A stretch of 50,761 bases of DNA, from contig NMRA01001135.1 in the NCBI GenBank assembly GCA_002633005.1, positions 1 to 50,761 of the forward strand, in the 5' to 3' direction. Positions 45,181-50,761 of this stretch are shown here, piece by piece. The position numbers and the translations under genes were made by a program. Source of the DNA: Phoronis australis. Its lineage: Eukaryota; Phoronida; Phoronidae. The notes beneath the pieces are model-generated. The model did no database searches. It saw only the letters and a program-made list of their open reading frames with translations, and was not told the origin of the DNA. Position 1 is the first letter of the stretch; every line of letters begins with the position of its first letter.

Positions 45181-48100
45181 TGGAGGTATCAAATGTAATT
45201 AGATACAGTAATTTGCCTTATTAAAAACTCAAAACTTGACACAAAAACATACATGATGGCTTTTGAAGGGAGCTTCATGATGAAAGAAAATACACTTTAA
45301 TTAATATTGATTAAAACACACATTTTCATTCCCATTCGATTATAAGTGGTCGTTAGCTTACGTGTTTTACCCATTTTTAATGAAACAGTAATTTTATTGC
45401 ACGTCGAACGTCATTAAGGTATGACTTAACCAGTGTTTACATTGTTCGGACTTCGCCGCTAAATTAGTGTTGGTTATTCGTCGTTTGGAGCGCTAGGTTT
45501 TTGACCGACAACCATTGCGGCGAATGGAAAGACTGCACAATGAACACTCTTATTATACTACAATACCTTGTCATACCAGCATGCGCTTCTCTCTTGCCTG
45601 AGGATTTACTTTTGGAGTTAAAATCACATCGTGAGCAGATCCCCAACTTTAATTGGCATTAGATATCAGGCAATAAACATATAGAATCTGATTTATGCCT
45701 TTATACAGAAAACATGGGTCGGGAGAACATCGACAAGACGGGCAACAGCCAACATAGGGACGTAGGAAAGACGGACCATCGGTTCAGAAACGTAGGGAGG
45801 TCGAATATAGGGACCGGGGCACACTGGTACGGACCGCTAAAATCTGCGGTCTCGTATTCTTTACTGAATTGATAGAATCCTGTTTCCGTTACCCGCCAGC
45901 AAAAGCATCGAAACCACTATCGACTCCTGAAATGCTTCAGGGTTTATTGAGGTTGGCCAACATTATAACTGCGAATACCAAAATGGCTCAAGAAAAGCAT
46001 TGTCTTTGACATGAGTAGGTCACGGAAATATACAGTACAATCACTACAAGCAGAAATAGTATTCTTCATAAGGAAAACACGAATACCAATTTGATGAGAG
46101 TAAAAGACCTACTTCAAGTTTCATTTTAGCTGTAGCGCTGTTATAATGCATCGCTGTGTTTTTAGGTGCCGTGAGTGGCCAGAAAGTGTCGACCTAACCG
46201 TAAGAATGCTGTGCAAGACATTACACTTACAGACTGAGGAAAAACGTAGACTCTGCTATCAAGACATAAAAATGTGAAACTTCACTTAGACTGTCTACTT
46301 CATAGGAAAATTTTACTTCTATAGGAAAATTTTACTTATGTGTTAGACTTTTTGTACATTGACATGATCATCACAATTATTGAGTAGCCCAAAACTTTTC
46401 CCCATAGTGTATCAAACACGTCTGTAGCATTCATTTCAAAGTCATTGACTAAGCAAAATGGGTTATGACATATGTGATATGTTTGTAAATAAGTCCAACT
46501 TTTAAAAATAAAAAATTGAATAAACATAGTTATTAGTTTGCACTACTGTGCATTACTACTGAAATGAGTGGGTAAAAATAAGATGCACAAAAAACTGCAC
46601 ACTAGCTTATGGAGAACGTTGACCGCCGCGCGGTTCCGGCACGTTGCAGTTTTTACGCGTGCGACCTGTTTAGATTTTCAGATGTGGAGAACACTGTAAC
46701 GGATAGATGCTCCGTTGTTTTGCTTTGAAGTTCGAGTATTGAAACAGGAAACCTTAAGAAGCGGGAGAAAAAGGAGATTGAATAGATTAAAAATACATTC
46801 TAATTTATTATTGCCGTCATAAATCACAATCAGTGATGACGGAAAAGAATGTACAGAAAACTATTGAACAAAACCCTGCAGGGAACTTAGGCTACCATAG
46901 TCCCTCATTGTGGTTGGGAACTTGAGGCTGGAGCGGGTTTCAAGCCCTAGACAGCTCGCCAAAACTTCAAGAACGCAGCTTTTTATATACCAAGAGAATG
47001 CGCGTGAGACCGTCTCTAATTAAAACATGGGTGACTTAATAGAACACTCCTACACGTTAATTGGGCCAACAAAGAAAGTAGCGCGGAAACTATAGCTCTA
47101 TAATTTACAAATGGAGGGCGCGCCCGTCACTTAGTCAACTAAAGAGTTTAAACTACAGCTTTAAACTAAAATTCTGACTGTCACCTTTTGAAGTTCATTG
47201 ATAGTAGATTTTAAACCGTGCAATTTCATAAAAAATGGTCAGTGCATTAACTGAATTCAAGTAGATTGCCACCACCAGTGAAACTATAAACTGAGATAAA
47301 CATGTTTACAGTTTTGCAGTTCGCTCCCGTGTAACTTCATTTTAGTAGCCGTTCGTTGCAAAATAGATCAGTGGCGGATTTAGAAGGGGGCCAAGGGCGC
47401 CATGCCCCCCCTAAAATTCTCCCAGATTCGGTTTGGCAGTTCAAGGGCTCGAATGTCTGACGGGCAAAATCCTGGCTAAAACTCTGCCCTGCCCCCCAAC
47501 TCAAAATCCTGGATCCGCACCTGCAGATTACAGACGCTATCAGACGAATCATAGTTTACGTTATAAAACACGACTGAATTTACGAAGAAGCAATGTGTCA
47601 GCCTGCTCAGAGAGCGACCGCTTCCCTTACCCAGTTGCTCGCTGTCCCTCATGACAAAGCCTTCCTAACAATAGCTCTATAGCAAAGTTACTATTTATCC
47701 CAAGATGGCCGTCCTAGTGTAATTTGCCTAGTCACACATTTGTACCCCCAAGCCAGGCCTGAGCCTGTGGTGGAGATTGTAATTACCTTGGATAAAAACA
47801 AGATGTCTAGACATAAAACCAATTTTGAGGAATTGTCATTTATAAATTACTTGAGGAAAACCTAATTTTGATGATGTTTTACAAATACGATAATTGTTGT
47901 GATGCAATAAGACTAGAATGAAAGTAAACACCATTCAACTGACTAACACTGTTTTTTAGATCCCTTTGTAAGCATAGCAATACAATACAATATCAATCTT
48001 GAAGAAACATCATTTGTATTTACGTGGAAAATAAGGCAATTATGATAATTTTTAATTATGATAATATTTAACTGTAATTAACTAAGACTTTGCCAGGGCT

Positions 48101-49750
48101 AAGACTGGTATAAAAGCAACCGCATGAATTCAATAGAATGACACTTTCCACATGGTTTTCTAAGTATAGCTACAGAATGAAATAAATGCAACATTAATTT
48201 ATGTAACATTTTAGCATAATATTTCATCATATATTACGTAATTTTTATATCATAGTTCTTGTTGCAAAAAGACATGCAATAAAATAAATATGGATGATAT
48301 ATAATACTCACCACATAAACAAAAGTAGAGTTAAATAAGAGCATGTAGATCAATATCATTTTTTATTCTAACTTTGTAACACATCAGTTCAAAAGACATT
48401 ACAAGCATTGTAACTTTAACACAAAATTGATAAATTGTATGAAAACAACATTCTATGTTTAAATATATTCTACAATACATGTCAATACAGATATCTCAGC
48501 TATGAGACCTAGCAATTCTACAATACTAATGTTCTGGAATAACTGCAATATTAAAAACAATAAATTTGATTTTGCCAACATACCAATAGTTGTCAGGGAT
48601 AATGTACATGTATGTGATTCGAGGGAACATACACCACCATCCGGACGCGAACAATGAAAAAGTTACCAAGAAAAGTTTTCCCACTTATACTGCATATAAT
48701 TAGTCTATTTCAGACTAATCAATCAATGTTTTATGACTATAAATTGACAGGAAGAAATAACCAGGAAGGGACAACTGTTTTAGCGCATTTTAAAGGAGCA
48801 TGCTACCCAAAAAACAACCTAATTTGTAGAAATTTAGATCAAGTAGTTCTGCGCCATAACGACACCTACGGTTGCGTTACCTGACACCTGACGGCAGACG
48901 GAGGTGTTGAAATTATCCAATGACGTCATCGGTTTCACACGCAGTCTGTTCAGCAGTTCAAAACACGGGTTACTGGTGTCAGCTTATCGCTTGAAGTCAT
49001 CGTTTAACACCAATAAATCATCAAACTTCGATGTAAAACCCTTAAAAATACACCGAGTTCTTATAAAAACGTGTTGTTTTATTTCGCTCTTACGGATTTA
49101 TTGGTGTTTGGACACACCGTAGCCTACAAAATTCGGCAGGCCAATAAGGTCCGTAGCAGGAGTTTGGGGTCTGTTCGGAGATAATTTCGAAGTATTTTCC
49201 GTGAGATACAGACAGGAGAACATAGATCTGTGTTGATTAGTGAATTTTTTTAGTTCTAAACACAAAACGCTTGTTATCCTGGCCAGAGGCTCGGAAACTG
49301 ATCAGACGGCATAAACCAGCCAAAGTTCAGTGGAAACTATACTAGTGAGCCAAACTAATGTGCACGTGATTATATTGGTGAATTATCCACGAAACAGCAA
49401 ATCTACTTACTCGTCGGGGGCCGCGAATTCAGGTTCCGCTTTGGCCACAGCACCGTCAGGGCAGAAGTTGTACATTGACAATCATTATTTGAGTAATGTA
49501 AATATAAATAAACATTCCCCTAACACCTGGCCGTGGGATGGAAATTGAGTTGTTACACAACAGTTTCTGCCAGCAAACACTAAATTAGCATGAGCTCACA
49601 CGGCCTCGGTGTCCCGTCAATTAGTTTTATTGCACCTCAGTAAAGCCGGTAACGCTGGCTTCTCAAATCATTTGCTCTCGCGAACACTCCAAAGGCATTA
49701 CAAATTGCATCTAATGAGACTGGTTTTGTTTCAGTTTTATATATATTATA
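45181..49750. other. Long noncoding stretch
   Basis: AT-rich, without a supportable gene. It contains a 19-bp tandem pair (ATAGGAAAATTTTACTT at 46302-46320 and 46321-46339), a small transposon piece at 47369-47523, and a very AT-rich zone at about 47870-48640. The frame 48654-48884 starts with a hydrophobic leader-like stretch but has no supporting splice or homology signal. Confidence 0.45.
47369..47523. mobile_element. Small nonautonomous DNA transposon, CAGTGGCGGAT-type ends
   Basis: The left end CAGTGGCGGATTTAGAAGGG and the right end (reverse complement CAGGTGCGGATCCAGGATTT) form imperfect terminal inverted repeats, each followed by a G-rich block. 'CAGTGGCGGATCCAGGA' ends are widespread among hAT-like MITEs in animals. 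A clean 8-base target duplication is not seen (only AGAT on each side). Confidence 0.55.
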
Positions 49751-49802
49751 AGTATTGGTTAGGGTGAGAATAATTCATTTTGAAACAGTAATAAACGCCA
49801 AC

Positions 49803-50069
49803 ATGGCAACTCGCAATCCCGACTTTGGACGAGCTAGAGCTCATCAGTCCCGACTTCCTAGGTGGATCATTAAGTTTTACAGGCTATCAATATTCTTACA
49901 GGAATACAGTGATGAAGAAATACTAGAGAGGCGCCGTGAACAAGCTCAGACAACGGAACGTATGGAGTTATTTGGTAAACCGACATTCGTTAGTAGGCAC
50001 TGTCGACGTCTGCAGGCCACAGACACGGAGATGTTTCACGGCCTCATACTAGCTTGCTCTTTACCATGA
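49803..50069 (+). CDS. Weak candidate gene start or small ORF
   Basis: The ATG has a favourable context (GCCAACATGG) and opens an 88-codon frame: MATRNPDFGRARAHQSRLPR, an aromatic stretch, then EYSDEEILERRREQAQTTER and MELFGKPTF, ending in TGA at 50067-50069. The charged DEEILERRREQAQTTERM part looks like a real helix. An acceptor-like TATTCTTACAG|GAA sits in frame at 49902, so the aromatic stretch could be an intron with exon 1 ending near 49860. No family recognised. Confidence 0.33.
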   Translation: MATRNPDFGRARAHQSRLPRWIIKFYRLSIFLQEYSDEEILERRREQAQTTERMELFGKPTFVSRHCRRLQATDTEMFHGLILACSLP

Positions 50070-50761
50070 GCGTACATTTCATTCTTCACTACCAAGGGCC
50101 ACTTCCTAAGCATTTCAGACTCTCGAAAAAGTGAAAAAACGATATACCCGCTTTCCTCGCAGCTGCTTAGTTCGGACAAGCGGGAACGATGCACCGCAAC
50201 ATAGCAGCATTCACTCTGCATATGAACCACTGACGTCGCTAGCGTCGTTTTTCACCTTCCTCACAGGTTAACGCGACACCTCTTGGCAAGGTAAGGTCGA
50301 CCGTGTGCGAGGCGATGTAGATATAGACCGATTAAGACGGCAAAAAAGACTAATTAAATCGGATGGCATTCTCCTTTAACGCGTTTTTAAAGGTGATTTC
50401 AAAAGTAAATGTTAAAGTTGTCTGGAATCCACGCATTGTGTTTGAAAGCTTAACTCTTTAGCTATAAAATGACACCACTTTGGTCCCCAAAGACTGCATA
50501 TTAATGGCGCTAGGATGCTATGAACATGACTTGTTTTACCCTTACAAAAGATGCCTCTTCCCAGGCATGTACTCGGGCATGATCCTCTTTTTTGAACCAA
50601 CACATGTCACTAATATATGCAAATGAGGCGCGCATCGCCTACGTCATATGACGTCATACGACACGAGTTTCCAATTTGAACCTTCAGGTGCCTATAGTGA
50701 ATGAATTGAAAACGCAGTTCTACCTGATTGGGCAGATCGAAGAAAATTAAGAACTCACACA

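Noticed and set aside
48654-48884. Plus-strand frame with a signal-peptide-like start
   Set aside because: Hydrophobic leader is short and the remainder lacks any pattern; surrounded by AT-rich noncoding DNA.

Overview
The window reads as nuclear DNA of a marine invertebrate animal. It is AT-rich (my estimate, not counted), genes are split into short phase-matched exons with GT-AG introns, and old transposon debris is plentiful (non-LTR reverse transcriptase, a LINE-type 3' tail, a tRNA-type SINE, several small inverted-repeat elements). TACATGTA-type words recur. Protein types seen (natriuretic-peptide-receptor-like ectodomain, F-box protein, P2X7 C-terminal domain) would fit a cephalochordate, hemichordate, mollusc or cnidarian; I cannot choose between these from sequence alone. 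Most of the window is intron or intergenic DNA, and most long open frames are chance or shadow frames.

Left part (1-8.5 kb): the 5' half of a minus-strand receptor gene. Five exons (8482->8164, 3717->3464, 2498->2369, 1191->1009, 724->603) join in perfect phase into about 336 residues: a signal peptide plus most of an ANF_receptor extracellular domain with four N-glycosylation sequons. The membrane-proximal part, membrane span and any kinase-like/guanylate cyclase domains lie beyond the left edge.

Middle-left (8.5-23 kb): mostly repeats. There are two opposite-orientation copies of a ~0.4 kb terminal-inverted-repeat element (10865-11279 and 14526-14965), minisatellite-like duplications, a LINE-type 3' end, a decayed P2RX7_C-type gene with a SINE in its putative intron, a 72-base gap, and a broken jockey/I-type reverse transcriptase (17702-19394).

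24.7-27.4 kb: four minus-strand exons join in phase into about 184 residues of an unrecognised protein. 28.3-30.6 kb: a minus-strand exon present twice because two divergent versions of one region are joined through a single N, plus one further candidate exon.

35.1-40 kb: a minus-strand F-box protein gene (FBXO33/39-like) with a large terminal exon. The exon contains a 423-bp repeat around a single N, almost certainly two alleles laid end to end. All four differences I found between the two copies are silent. A phase-compatible upstream exon lies at 39949->39846.

40-50.8 kb: mostly noncoding, with palindromic GGCCAGTACTGGCC-type repeats, small transposon pieces, and three weak plus-strand coding candidates. 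I found no gene cluster acting as a single pathway and no convincing new multi-gene system. The most interesting items are the receptor, the unrecognised four-exon gene, the silent-only allelic duplications and the inverted-repeat families.
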